Part shown: positions 37,309 to 48,419 of the stretch, one piece after another
How the letters are laid out: every line of letters begins with the position of its first letter
Position numbering within the stretch: the stretch's first letter is position 1
NCBI RefSeq assembly: GCF_031755915.1
Contig: NC_083380.1
Span: forward strand, 29,794,501 to 29,858,500
Source of the DNA: Ziziphus jujuba
Taxonomy: Eukaryota; Streptophyta; Magnoliopsida; Rosales; Rhamnaceae
DNA: 64,000 nucleotides
Direction: 5' to 3'
Translations under genes and position numbers: made by a program
Notes under the pieces: generated by a model
The model's database searches: none
The model's input: the letters and a program-made list of their open reading frames with translations, nothing else
What the model was told of the DNA's origin: nothing

Positions 37309-37744
37309 CTATAAATCAACAACGACAGTTAAAACAAAAAAAAAAAAAGGATAGAAAAATTACTCACAGTTGATAGGATTAGGCTTTCTTGAATACTTCA
37401 CCTAAAAATTTATCATAAAAACATATATAGTCAAGAATTCAAAAAACTTGACAAAACTTAAGTACTAAAGTTTTGCATTTTTAAAACAAATTTTTGCTTC
37501 TTTTTTTTTTTTTTCCCCCTCCCTACTCAAAGTAAGAAAAGCAATAAAATTAAGAGAAAAAGATTAAAAGTATAGCTGAATTGAATCTAACCATGGATGA
37601 TTCCTCCTGCTATGGCTTCCAAAATAAACTTCCATTTGGCAAGTCCCTATGACAAAAACCAAGCTAGGGTTCCGACAATAGGATTCTAATTGTATTTTTC
37701 CATTTTGAAGATTTCTTGAAAAACCCAGGAAAAACCACACCATT

Positions 37745-37943
37745 AAAAGCAGACCCAGAAGAGAAGGAGGAGGAGGAAGGACCAAGGAGTTTGTTGTAGA
37801 TCTGCTCGCCGATCAGGTAGACGTCGATGACGAGACTCTGAGGCCAAAACCAAGAAGGGCATGGCTGGGCTAATTGCTGAACCTAGGATGCTTCCTCCAC
37901 TCGTCTCTCCTCTTGAAGAACTCTCCGGTAGCTGCTTCGCCAT
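37745..37943 (-). pseudogene. NDUFB3 (complex I B12 subunit) fragment, frameshifted
   Basis: From ATG GCG AAG (MAK), a one- or two-base frameshift leads into GEFFKRRDEWRKHP, and a second frame change leads into VYLIGEQIYNKLLGP. Together these are the hallmarks of the small NADH dehydrogenase 1 beta subcomplex subunit 3 of plant mitochondria, including the membrane-anchor end. At least two frame changes and a stop in place of the expected Gln make it non-functional. It lies at the right-hand (5') end of the minus-strand fragment cluster. Confidence 0.75.
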
Positions 37944-39782
37944 TCTGTCACTTTCCCTTTTCTCTTTTCGTCGGGCATTTCATATGTATTTTTCCTTTTG
38001 ATATTTGAAAAGGATAGTTTAGGAATATTAAAAAATAAAAAGGTAAAACAAAAAACCTTGAAAGGAGAGGGGTATATTTCATTAAAGGCTTTCAAATAGG
38101 GGTATCGGGCAAAATTTTTCTATTTATCTTCTTGGATGGATATTTCACGAAATTTATCTAGAATTAATTGTTTGGAAAAACATATGGTTGAGTTTTTGAT
38201 ATGTTCATGGAAATTATCTGTATTTATTGATTGATTAAAAAATGTGATAATTCTAGATAAATACATAATGCTATCAATATTGGAGGATTTCATCAAAAAT
38301 TGAAGCTATCAAACATCAAGACTATCAGTTATATGGAAGCTCTTTTTGGTGCTATATCTCGTTATTTTACGCCTCAAAATCTCTAAAGAAATCTTATAAA
38401 AAGTTTTTTTCAGTTCCTCATTTATGTTTTTCATTAGTTTTTGAGTTCTTATAATTATTTATTTTGTTATTTTATTTTATTGTTATTTGATCCATTTAAT
38501 TCATAGTTTAAGTTCCTCACTTGTGTTTCCATTTTGTCACAAAGATTTTATTTTGTTAAATTTTTGTATTCGTTTAAGGCAATAGAATCCATTTATAATC
38601 AAGTTCCTCATTTGTGTTTCTGTTTTGTCACTAATAAGACTTTATTTTATTAAAGTCTTTTTATCCTTCTAAGGCAATAACGCCCAATTTAGAATTCTCT
38701 CTTGGAACCCAATTTAGAATTTTCTTTTGTTATTCATTTCTAATACAATTATTTGATTATAATTATAATTATTATTATTTTTTGTTCTTCATTTTTAATA
38801 CAATTGCCTGATTATTTTGTTCAATAATTAATTTGAATTAATGTGGCACACCAGCATATCACAAAGATTGCTAAATATTACAACAGTACTGTATACAGTA
38901 GTTTTCTTACAATATTTAAAATACTTGGAGTGATGAATATAAATATGAAGTCTGGAACAAATGGACTTTTAAACAATTAATTCCAATCCATATAGTACTC
39001 CATTATGTTTTCTTGTTCTTTACGTAACAAACAAACAGAAGAAAATAATGCTCCGAAAGTCTTAGTCTTTTTTTTCTTGTTTTTTATGAAGCCTAAAAAT
39101 CTTGTCACCTTTTTTGGTGGGGTCACCGATGTTTCTTATTCGTACAATGCATTATGTTGCTGACATCACGTAAGTAAGCAAAACTTCCAAACTTTAATTG
39201 TTGCTTGAAGATGGTTACATATTATGGTCTAAATACGGTTCTATTTTAATTTTCTATTTTTCTTGTGAAGAAATATTATCTCCAAGATATAATTTCTAAT
39301 AGGTATTGTTTGTATTAGATATAGTAGCTTTATTACAGGAAAAAGTGTGAACAGAAAAGAGTGTAACAGAGAGGAAAAGAGGGTGACCGGAACAAAGTGT
39401 GAAAGAGGGGAAAAGAGTGTGAACAGAGCAAAGTCTGAGAGAGGGAGTGAAATGGGACCTTGGGAAAATGGGACCTTTTTAACCAATTTCAAATCATATA
39501 GTCCTTCATAAGTCTCCCCTACGTACAATATTAACTTTTCCACTAACAAACAGAACAGTATAATGCATGTTCCAAATATGAAAGTATTGTTATTTATAAA
39601 AATAATTTTTTTTATTTAATTAACTGTATACTATTCATGCATTATATTGTTTTGAATTCTTTAGGGATGTGATTGAAATTAATTTTAAGGACGTACAAGT
39701 TGGTAGAGGGATATTTTAGTCATCTTACATGTTATATCGGAGAGAAAAAGGTGAATGGACCATTTTTAACAGTAGGGGTGGT
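37944..39782. other. Spacer between the fragment cluster and the receptor-like protein gene
   Basis: AT-rich. Contains a GGGGTATATTTCATTAAAGG segment near 38070 that could lie near an element end, the tandem repeat at 38413-38690, and a purine-rich stretch (39335-39470) with repeated GTGTGAACAGA-like words. No gene seen. Confidence 0.5.
38413..38690. repeat. Three diverged tandem units of about 91-99 bp
   Basis: Units begin GTTCCTCA(T/C)TT at 38413, 38512 and 38603. The last two share TTTTGTCAC, TTTATTTT, TTAAA and a TAAGGCAATA ending. Confidence 0.7.
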
Positions 39783-39801
39783 AGATGTAGGGCCTACATC
39801 T
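39783..39801. promoter_or_regulatory. Palindrome upstream of the receptor-like protein TATA box
   Basis: AGATGTAGG, one G, then CCTACATCT: perfect 9 bp arms, ending 23 bp before the TATA box. Could bind a dimeric factor. No known motif was recognised. Confidence 0.35.
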
Positions 39802-39824
39802 GAATTTGTTCTGTAAATCTGTTC

Positions 39825-39830
39825 TATAAA
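39825..39830 (+). promoter_or_regulatory. TATA box of the receptor-like protein gene
   Basis: TATAAA 63 bp before the chosen ATG at 39893, giving a short leader of about 30-40 nt. Confidence 0.6.
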
Positions 39831-39892
39831 TTTGTATTTCGATCAGCAGAGTCCCTTGCAATTGAGTGAGGAAGATAAGCATACATATTGAC

Positions 39893-42571
39893 ATGGAGTC
39901 TTTTTTATTTTCTTACTTCATCTTTGTTCAGATGCTTTTGTCACTCTCACTGGTTTTTCCTCAACATGCTTTTTCTTTTGTGCAAACCAGGTGCCATGAC
40001 CACGAGAAGTCTGCACTGTGGCAATTCGAGCAGATCTTTATCATTGACATGAGCGCTTCTCATGATCCTTCCTCATATCCGACACTTTCGTCTTGGAATT
40101 ACAACAACGATTGTTGCTCATGGGATGGCGTGGATTGCAATGAGGATACCGGTCGTGTCATCGGGCTTGACCTCAGTAGCAGCTGCCTCTTTGGTTCTAT
40201 CAACTCCAACAGCACCCTTTTCCATCTTGTTCATCTTCAAAGCCTTAACCTTGCAGACAATAACTTCAACTACTCTACAATCCCAACTCGGCTAGCTCAT
40301 CTTTCACACCTGACATATCTCAATCTCTCACGTTCCCGCTTTTTTGGTCAAGTTCCCACAGAAATTTCACAGCTCTCAAAGCTATCCTCCTTAGATTTGT
40401 CTTACAACATTGATTCCGTGGATAAAAGGCTTTTGAGACTCGAAGGTTTCAGTTTCAAAAGCCTAATCCACAACTTAACAAGTCTTGAAAAGCTTATTCT
40501 TAGCACTGTTGACATAGCATCTACAGTGCCTGAAAGGCTTGCAAACTTGTCTTCTTTGACAACTATGAACCTAGAAAGTTGCAGTTTACTTGGGGAATTT
40601 CTTACTAAAGTTTTTTATCTGCCACTTTTACAGGATCTTAATGTGAACTTCAACGACGATCTCAGTGGCTACTTGCCAGAATTTGACTTGAGGAATTCGC
40701 TCAAATACCTGAAGGTGTCTAGCACAAGTTTCTCTGGTATGATATCATCTTCACTTGGTAACCTTAGCCAACTTATTGAACTAGACCTTTCATACAACAA
40801 TTTCTCTGGCCACATCCCTCTCTCAGTAGGTAACCTTACCAAATTAACTAGTTTGGACCTCTCATCAAATAACTTGCAGGGTCCAATCCCCATCTCATTG
40901 TCTCAGCTTAAAAATCTGGAGACACTTTACCTAAGAGAAAATAAGCTTAGTGGGATTGTCAAGCTTGATATGTTTTTCACCATGAAAAATTTATCAAAAT
41001 TTTCACTGTCGGCCAACAATTTTTTAGTTGACACAAGAACTCGTTGGAACACGAGTTCTTTTCCCCAGTTTGAGTTTTTAGGACTTTTATCTTGCCAATT
41101 AACTGAGTTCCCTGACTTCTTAAGGAACCAAAGCAAATTATCCAAACTAATCCTAGCAAGCAACTCTATTCAAGGCTTAATACCAAGATGGATATATAAT
41201 ACGAGCAGCGAAACTTTGGACCTTTTAAACCTTAGTGATAATTTTCTTACTGGTTATGATCAATCCCCTGCTATCCTCCCATCTAAACTTGAAACCCTAT
41301 TTCTTAACTCTAACAAGCTTAAAGGGCCTCTAGATTCTCTACACATTCCACCACTATCCATCAATGTTTATGATGTGTCAGACAACAAATTGACAGGTGA
41401 AATTTCGCCATCTATTTGCAATCTGAGTTCACTGCACATCCTTGCTCTATCTTCCAGCAACTTGGGTGGAAAACTCCCTCCATGTTTAGGGAACTTCAGT
41501 TCAATGTCCATGCTGAAATTATATGGAAACAACTTCTGCGGAAGCATTCCAGATACATGGACAAATAACTGTAGGATGAGGGTGATGGACTTGAGTGAAA
41601 ACCAATTTCAGGGTCATTTCCCAAGATCCTTGGCAAACTGCACATTGCTTGAGCTTCTTGACATTAAAAAAAACCAGATTGAAGATAGTTTTCCATTTTG
41701 GTTGGAAACTCTTCCTGAGTTGTTTGCTCTATTTATGAGTTCTAATAGATTCCATGGTGCTATAGGAGAGCCTCAAAGCAAAGTTTCATTCCCCAAGTTG
41801 CAGATTATTGATCTATCTCACAACAATTTCTCTGGACATCTGCCTTGGGGATACTTCCAACAATGGAATGCCATGAAAGTTTTTGACAACACACATGAGT
41901 TGACTTATTTGAATGGCAGTTATTGTGGAAAAAATTGGACTTTGAGTTTCTTCTACTCAATGAAAGTTACAAATAAAGGCATAGTCCTGGATTATGGAAA
42001 AATCCCAGATTTCTTAAAGATGATGGATCTGTCCAATAATCGGTTTGAAGGAGATATTCCAGAGTTGATAGGAAATCTAAAGGGTCTTAGTTCCCTCAAT
42101 ATTTCCAACAATATTCTCACAGGTCCAATCCCATCATCTTTAGGGAACCTATCTTACCTTGAAGTTTTGGACCTTTCTCATAACAAGCTATCAGGAGAAA
42201 TTCCATTGCAGCTCACACAGCTCAATTTCCTTGGATCTTTCAGTGTGGCTAACAATAACCTCACAGGGGCCATACCGCAGGGGAAACAATTTGACACATT
42301 TCCAAACAGCTCATTTGAAGGAAACATGGGATTGTTCGGGAGTCCATTGTCAAATAAATATGGAAACTCAGAGGAAAACTCACCACCTGATCCATCTCCA
42401 ACAGTTCAAGAGGAGGAGGAAGAGTCTGTGTTGGAATTAGACTGGAAAGCTGTAGTGATTGGGTGTGGATGTGGGATAGTCATTGGGATTGTGGTTGGTC
42501 ATTTTGTAATTGAATATAAACATGACTGGTTTGTTGAAACATATGGAATTTGGAAGAGAAAACAAGGGTAA
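39893..42571 (+). CDS. LRR receptor-like protein (Cf-9/RLP class)
   Basis: An intronless 892-residue cell-surface immune-type receptor without a kinase. The ATG at 39893 is chosen because it opens a clean signal peptide (about 1-28). The same frame extends 9 codons upstream without an ATG. Residues 31-83 form the LRR N-terminal cap with the paired Cys of DCCSWDGVDC. About 25 extracellular LRRs (107-800) follow, typified by LxxLxLxxNxxxGxIP, with an island region near 655-705. An acidic run (839-844) precedes a membrane helix (853-873) with GIVIGIVVG, a double GxxxG pattern, then a short basic tail ending KRKQG. RLPs of this class signal through the SOBIR1 and BAK1 kinases. Ligand unknown. Intact, no missing domain. 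Confidence 0.95.
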   Translation: MESFLFSYFIFVQMLLSLSLVFPQHAFSFVQTRCHDHEKSALWQFEQIFIIDMSASHDPSSYPTLSSWNYNNDCCSWDGVDCNEDTGRVIGLDLSSSCLFGSINSNSTLFHLVHLQSLNLADNNFNYSTIPTRLAHLSHLTYLNLSRSRFFGQVPTEISQLSKLSSLDLSYNIDSVDKRLLRLEGFSFKSLIHNLTSLEKLILSTVDIASTVPERLANLSSLTTMNLESCSLLGEFLTKVFYLPLLQDLNVNFNDDLSGYLPEFDLRNSLKYLKVSSTSFSGMISSSLGNLSQLIELDLSYNNFSGHIPLSVGNLTKLTSLDLSSNNLQGPIPISLSQLKNLETLYLRENKLSGIVKLDMFFTMKNLSKFSLSANNFLVDTRTRWNTSSFPQFEFLGLLSCQLTEFPDFLRNQSKLSKLILASNSIQGLIPRWIYNTSSETLDLLNLSDNFLTGYDQSPAILPSKLETLFLNSNKLKGPLDSLHIPPLSINVYDVSDNKLTGEISPSICNLSSLHILALSSSNLGGKLPPCLGNFSSMSMLKLYGNNFCGSIPDTWTNNCRMRVMDLSENQFQGHFPRSLANCTLLELLDIKKNQIEDSFPFWLETLPELFALFMSSNRFHGAIGEPQSKVSFPKLQIIDLSHNNFSGHLPWGYFQQWNAMKVFDNTHELTYLNGSYCGKNWTLSFFYSMKVTNKGIVLDYGKIPDFLKMMDLSNNRFEGDIPELIGNLKGLSSLNISNNILTGPIPSSLGNLSYLEVLDLSHNKLSGEIPLQLTQLNFLGSFSVANNNLTGAIPQGKQFDTFPNSSFEGNMGLFGSPLSNKYGNSEENSPPDPSPTVQEEEEESVLELDWKAVVIGCGCGIVIGIVVGHFVIEYKHDWFVETYGIWKRKQG

Positions 42572-42810
42572 ATAAGAATGCTCTAGTTGAAAAGAAAAAA
42601 AAAAGAAAAATTTCCTTTTAATTCTTACATTGTTGTTGCTAGTAACAATATACTATGAAGATCTTTTTTTATTTCTCTCTTATTTATTTATTTTTAAGGT
42701 TGTTTTATGCTAAAGTTATCAGTGTCTTTCATCAATTTGACTATTTCTGTAGTGCGCGATTAAAGCTAAATTGACCAATTAACTAATTGGTTTATTATGT
42801 GGAGATCCAG

Positions 42811-42920
42811 CTTGTAATTGAGAGGAGACATGATTGGTTTGTTGACTCCTTTGGAATTAGGAAGAGAAAATAAGGGTAAATAAGAGCCTCTAGTTCAAAA
42901 AAAAAAAAAAAAAAAAAAAG
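42811..42920 (+). pseudogene. 3' end stub of a second receptor-like protein gene
   Basis: About 240 bp past the intact gene, a 110 bp segment repeats its 3' end: VIERRHDWFVDSFGIRKRK and stop, against the parent tail VIEYKHDWFVETYGIWKRK. The match continues into the 3' flank (GGGTAAATAAGA, CTCTAGTT, then an A-run). Everything upstream of the tail is missing. It is probably what remains after unequal crossing-over in a tandem RLP array. Confidence 0.85.
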
Positions 42921-44639
42921 GGGAAGTTTTATATTAACAAAAATGAAATTGTACATGCCTCTTTTTATTTTTTGTTTTTCCGTTTTAGTATTTTACATTT
43001 CATTATTATCTGCCAGTCCAAAACCTTTTTCTGTTTCTCCATGGCTTGGCCATGTTTCCCAACTTCATTGTTATCTAAAAAAATGGCCTCCATTTCACTC
43101 CCTCAATCAAAAAGTGGACTTCCTACCACTGCTTCGTCTCCTTCACATCACCATCACTTGCTTTGATAGCTTCCTTTATACGGCCACTTTTGCCAGCATT
43201 GCCTTGCTTTGATTCCTTGTAAGATATTAATTCCATAATTTACAGTAATATACAATGGCCCAAGAACCAAATGCAGTGTAAATTTTATCATTAGCTAAGC
43301 CCTTCAGAAACTAAATCAAACAATCCTATTTTCACTTAATTTTTAAAAATACAAATAAAAATCAAAAGCCACTTAACTGGCTATTTATGCATTTTAAATT
43401 ATCCGCAGACAGGTGCTGGATTTCAATTTACCATGAATGGAAAAATCAAAGTGAAATTCAATCACTCACCATGTATTCTAAATAAAGTGCAACATCTTTA
43501 TCCAAAAATAAAATAAATAAAGTACAATATAATTTTCTCGTCACGCTACTGTTGCTAGTTTCTTTTTTGGTGTTCTATATATATATATATATATACACAC
43601 TCAATGAAATGGTCTAGGAAACAAAAAACTCAGTTTAGTAAGATGGTTTTTTCGTAATTTTTCTTTGTTGGATGCATTTACCTGTAAATATATTAATTCT
43701 GTGCGTTAGGTAGTGGTGTGAGTGAAGTTTATTTTTTGCTGAAGCAGTCAATGCATGTCGTGCGGAAACTTTGAGAGCTCTGAGTTTGTTGAAACTAAAA
43801 GTGTAGTCAATATTTGTTTCCTGTTTTATCAGGTTAATTTCAATACTTGCTTCTTTTATGCTTCCATAAACAAGGCCGTGTTAAGCCTCATTGAGGCCCT
43901 AGGCAAAAATAACAATAAATTTTTAAAACTAATGTTAATTTTTTTCTATCTTTTTTTTTGTTTTTTTCATTTTAAAATGCAAAGTTATTAATTAAATCTT
44001 TGTATTAAGTTTTGATGATCTCTTTTTAACTCATAAACAACCACGTAAGAGTGTTAAAAATAATTATTTAGTTCTATACATCAATTTCCATGAAAAAAAA
44101 GAAGTATTTTATATCATAGACTACAATAATAACTTGTAAATAGCAAGAAACATAATTCATGCAAAACTAAAGAATAAAAAATAAAAAATACAATAAAGGT
44201 TATAAGAATGAACAATGAATATAAATTTATTAAATAAATAATAATGTTTCTTTGAAGCCCTTTGGATCAAAGTATGTAAACTATATAATAAAATTTAATA
44301 ACTTTTAGACGTGAAATATGAGTTAAAAAAAACAGAGTGAGAGGATATGGAAACATTCATTAACATGGAGGTTTTTAACTCTTTTTTTTTTTTTTTTTTG
44401 GGTCTTATTCTTTTATAGTTAAAGTTTGAGACAAATATAAGGAATAAAAAATTTGATTTTTTTTTCTTTTTTGAGAATTTGAGACAAATGATAATCTTAT
44501 ACAAATTATTCCTATACTGACAAATGATAATCTATTAGTAATAATTAAGGTAAAAATAATAAATTGGAATTAAAGTTGAATTTTAAAAAGCTAAAAGTTT
44601 ATGTTTATAAAAGAAAATTATTCCAAAAATGAAAATAAT
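42921..44639. other. Intergenic region, no gene recognised
   Basis: AT-rich with an (AT)n run near 43576-43596 and T-runs near 44382-44399. The short frames around 42943-43212 match no family that I recognise. Confidence 0.5.
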
Positions 44640-44780
44640 GTATATATATGGCGCTTTTTCTGAAAACGCCTCAAAATCACTCAATCTCTCATATTATCAT
44701 TTTTTTTTTTCTTCATATTTTTTGCACGGCTTTCTTTTTTATTTATTAATTTATTTTTCTTCTTATGTTGTAACTTGTAT

Positions 44781-45240
44781 GGATGACCTTAATCATTTTT
44801 TTTTCTTTTTTTTTTCTTTCATTCCCCCCCCCCCCCCCCCAATAAGTTTCGTTTTCGTTTTCTTTTTCTTTTTTCATTTTTCTTTCATAAGTTTCGTTTT
44901 TCTGTTATCTTTTTTATTTTTCTTTGGTATTTTTCTTCTTCTGTTGTATGGATGACTTTAATCATTTTTCTTTTTTTCATTTTTTTCCCCCCATAAGTTT
45001 CGTTTTCGTTTTCTTTTTCTTTTTTCATTTTTCTTTCATAAGTTTCGTTTTTCTATTATCTTTTTTATTTTTCTTTGGTATTTTTCTTCTTCTGTTGTAT
45101 GGATGACTTTAATCATTTTTCTTTTTTTCATTTTTTTTCCCCCCATAAGTTTCGTTTTCGTTTTCTTTTTCTTTTTTCATTTTTCTTTCATAAGTTTCGT
45201 TTTTCTATTATCTTTTTTATTTTTCTTTGGTATAAGATGG
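44781..45240. repeat. Three tandem polypyrimidine units, about 151-170 bp
   Basis: Units start with GATGAC(C/T)TTAATCATTTTT at 44781, 44951 and 45102 and contain CATAAGTTTCGTTTTCGTTT, then CATAAGTTTCGTTTTTCT. The first unit is longer because of a C17 run (44824-44840). Copy A has only one such unit, so the array grew after the duplication or contracted in A. Confidence 0.85.
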
Positions 45241-46507
45241 CCTTAACTTTTTTTCCTTTCTTTCTTTTGTATTCTTCACTTGTTTCGTTTGGCTTATGTG
45301 TCTTTCTCCCTTGTTAATTATTTATTTTTTTCTTTATTTATTTATTTATTTATTTTTTGCGTACAAGATCGCAATAATCTTTTTTTTCTTTTTTCTTTTT
45401 TCTATATCAGTTTCAAAGTTAACACAGCTTTGTATATTTTAGAAGGTTAATAAGGGTAGGATTTTGTTTTAATTTTGATTTAGAAAAAAAAAAAAACTCT
45501 TGTAGAAATATGGAGATTGAGAGGAAGAACATAATATTTTTTTTAAATTTTTTTTTGCTATTTAAGGTTTTAATCCTTTGTTGGTGATCAAACTTATGAG
45601 TAGGAATAATAAATTTATTCTATACTTTTATTAGTGGAAATAACTAATCTTCTAAATGGAAAATAATATACTAAGTATTTTCAATATTATAAAACATATA
45701 TAATTACAAAAATATTCCTTTTTAATGGTTATTTAGTGTTTCATTTGCTAATTAATTGGTGTTATTTGGTGATATTGATACGATCTAATACAATTAATTC
45801 AAACGTACAAATTTTCACATTGGCTTTATCACCTTTCACTATAGTTCTTTCCTCTCAAAAAATGTGTGTGTGTGTGTGTGTATATATATATGTTTCACCA
45901 TAGTTCTTATTCTAGGTCCAAAAACAAAAAAAAAAATAAAACAAAAAAAAAAGGTTCTTGATAAAAAAGAAAAAAAGGAAAAGTAAGGGAAAACTTTCAC
46001 CATTAGTTTAATTTATTTTTGGATCTTTTTTATTAGGCTTCTTCTGTGTGAACTATGATATAAAATATAATACATATATTCATAATTTTGGAACTAACTA
46101 TGACATTAAAAAAAAAAAAAAAAAAAAAAAACTAACCATGACATAATATTAAATTAGTCACTTTATTATTATTTTTTCTTTTGAATTTAATTAAAGTGAG
46201 AAATGAGAAGCAAAATAGATGACAAATGCACCTATATGGCTACATTATAACTTGTTTTCGAACAAAACTGATAAGTTTTACAAAACATAAAAATAAAATA
46301 AATAAAAAATTGATCATTTCAAATGTTTCTATGATAATCAATTAATAACGTTAAAGTTTCTAGAATATTTATTAAATTTATTTATTAAAAAATATATCAA
46401 TATTTAATTAGTTTATTTTTTATTTACTTATTCATTTAATAATTCAATTATCCATATTTATATTATGTTAGCATTTCACTAATAATATATTGACATATAT
46501 GTTATTT

Positions 46508-47600
46508 ATTTTTATTTTTTTGGCCAAAAGAATGAACATTCATTAAACTAAACCAGAATAAATCAAACATTAAATTTAGTTGATAAAATATTGCGAAAAA
46601 CATAAGGCAAAAAGATATAAGGCAAAGCAATATCCTAAGCAGAAAATAATTCTTTGCTTCAAGTACTTTAGTGACCTAGTCAGCTGCTTGACTTTGCTCT
46701 TGTGGGATATAATTTGAACGATCCAACTTGTTCAAATAAACATAGATATCTTCAACTAAAGTAGATAATTTCCAAGGAAAACTCGTAGAACTCAAAGAAA
46801 ACACATTGATTAACTTCTTTGAATCAACATAAAAAATAACAGTCCTTTTTTTTTTTTTTTTTGGTTGATAAAAATAATAACATTCCTTATCCCTGTCCCA
46901 ACAGCCCAAGCACACCCATAAAGCATTCGGTTTTCATATTTGGATCACAAGGTACAACTTTATGCATATACATTAGACTAAATTACCATTAGAATTCCAA
47001 ACCACCCAACCTAAGCTAGCCTCCTTACCATGAACTATAAAGGGGAACCATCTAAATTATGTTTTAACTCTTCCACTTGCAGGCAAACTATACTGCACAC
47101 TACAAGTCTCAACCCGATCAACAATCTCAACATTATACAACCTAGCCACCGTATCTTCACCTTGGTTTTGAAACTCCATCCACATTGCATGTGTCATTAA
47201 GACAAAATGCATAGGGTCAAGTAGTGTGCCCTTATGAATTAGCTTATTTCTACTCTTCCAAAGCTATCACATCACCATCTCCATTATAACCTTTACTCAA
47301 TTCCAAACATGATCAACCCACTCCAGCTCCAAAACATCACACAAATTCTCAAAACGCCAACCCAAACTACTTTCAAACTAAACTGCATGAGTCCAAGCAC
47401 ATTGCCAAAGCATATGACCTATTGTTTTAGGATCAATCTTACAAATTGGACAGACATTATCCACCAACATGTTCTTACCATGAATAATAGTTCCATTTAG
47501 AGTCCTTCACATAAAAGCTCATATTATTGGGAACGCTTTTGATTATTTCCCACAAATCTTTTCACATCTGTTCATCCCCAACTTACAACTGAATTATGGT
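46508..47600 (-). mobile_element. LINE 3' fragment B (zf-RVT and RNase H remains)
   Basis: The most continuous copy of the LINE fragment found in all the duplicated blocks. On the minus strand about 47500-47380 encodes MLVDNVCPICKIDPKT, then HMLWQCAWTHA (zf-RVT ligands Cys, Cys, His, Cys). About 47200-47090 carries MTHAMWMEFQNQ and VDRVETCSVQFA. About 46790-46676 carries an RNase H end, NYIPQEQSQAAD. A T-run at about 46508-46521 is the poly(A) end. Stops throughout. Confidence 0.75.
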
Positions 47601-48069
47601 AAACAATTTGATATCTATAGTATTATTAAATAATTAATACACAACTTAAAAAAAAATACATTTAAAGATTCATATTTTCTAAAGTAGAAAATAAAAAAAG
47701 TGTTTCATAAATGATTTTCTTCGGTTTTTAATACAAAAATAATGAATACACAATGAATAAAGAGGTTTTTTCCCCATCTAAAAGGGATGGAAGGATATGA
47801 ATAAAAAGATTTGGGTTATTGATGCTGTTAGTTCCTAAACCATACTTATATTTGCATTTTGATCATTGATTTTTTATTTTGGTATTCTGATCATTGAATT
47901 TCAGTTTTTGTTACACTTTATGTTTTAAAAATTATTTTTATTTTAATTTTTAACTGTTTTGAGGCATGTAATGCACCTTACAAAATGAAAACAACAAATT
48001 ATATAATTCAACAATTTTGTAAGACCCTAGCATGTTGTATAAAGTGCATTGCATGCTTCAAAATTGATA

Positions 48070-48350
48070 AAAATTATATGGACCATATAAACATGCGCAA
48101 ATCACACCATTCTTGATGAATATTTTGAGAGAACTATAAATTTCATTGAGTTAATCTAAGAACGACGAAAAATTAAATGTCGTAAAATACTATGAAATAG
48201 CAAGTGGTGCAGTGTAGGCAAGGCACAGATGGAAAAGCAACAAACTGTGCCTATGTCATATATTACGTCATGTGGTCATTGTCTCACAAATGACGGAAAA
48301 TATGGGTGTACGAAAGCATTAGCACAACGACGTCGTGGCCAGCTGGCAAA
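48070..48350. repeat. Module X, third copy
   Basis: Matches 9880-10160 and 11620-11880: GGACCATAT.AACATG, the ACGACGAAAAATTAAATGTC block, the stem AGGCACAG (48221-48228) with CTGTGCCT (48245-48252), and CATTGTCTCACAAATGACG. It follows copy B directly. Confidence 0.8.
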
Positions 48351-48419
48351 ATAATGCAAACTTTTTATTTGTTTATTTATTTATTTTCGTTTACACCTTT
48401 TTTTAATGTTGTTATTAGT

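Larger units (their letters stand above)
44640..48069. repeat. Segmental repeat copy B (uninterrupted)
   Basis: Colinear with copy A (12320-18124 plus 28553-28760) but without the LTR insertions. Order: polypyrimidine block, 'TTTCAAAGTTAACAC' block, (TG)n-containing block, TAAATTAGTCACTTTATT, LINE 3' end, non-coding tail. It serves as the empty-site reference for LTR A, LTR B and Copia-1. Confidence 0.85.

Noticed and set aside
33866..38160. Helitron or Pack-MULE termini around the gene-fragment cluster
   Set aside because: I looked for TC...CTRR ends with a GC-rich hairpin and for long inverted ends. Nothing convincing was visible by eye, so no boundary is called.
39866..39892. Extended receptor-like protein start upstream of the ATG
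   Set aside because: The 9 extra codons begin with GTG and put polar residues before the signal peptide. The ATG at 39893 fits better.
42899..42920. A-run after the receptor stub read as a retrocopy poly(A) tail
   Set aside because: The intact gene has a matching A-rich stretch at the same distance from its stop, so the run is inherited flank, not a tail.
43071..43212. Short frames with a His run after the receptor gene
   Set aside because: Too short and not similar to anything I recognise; no start or promoter support.
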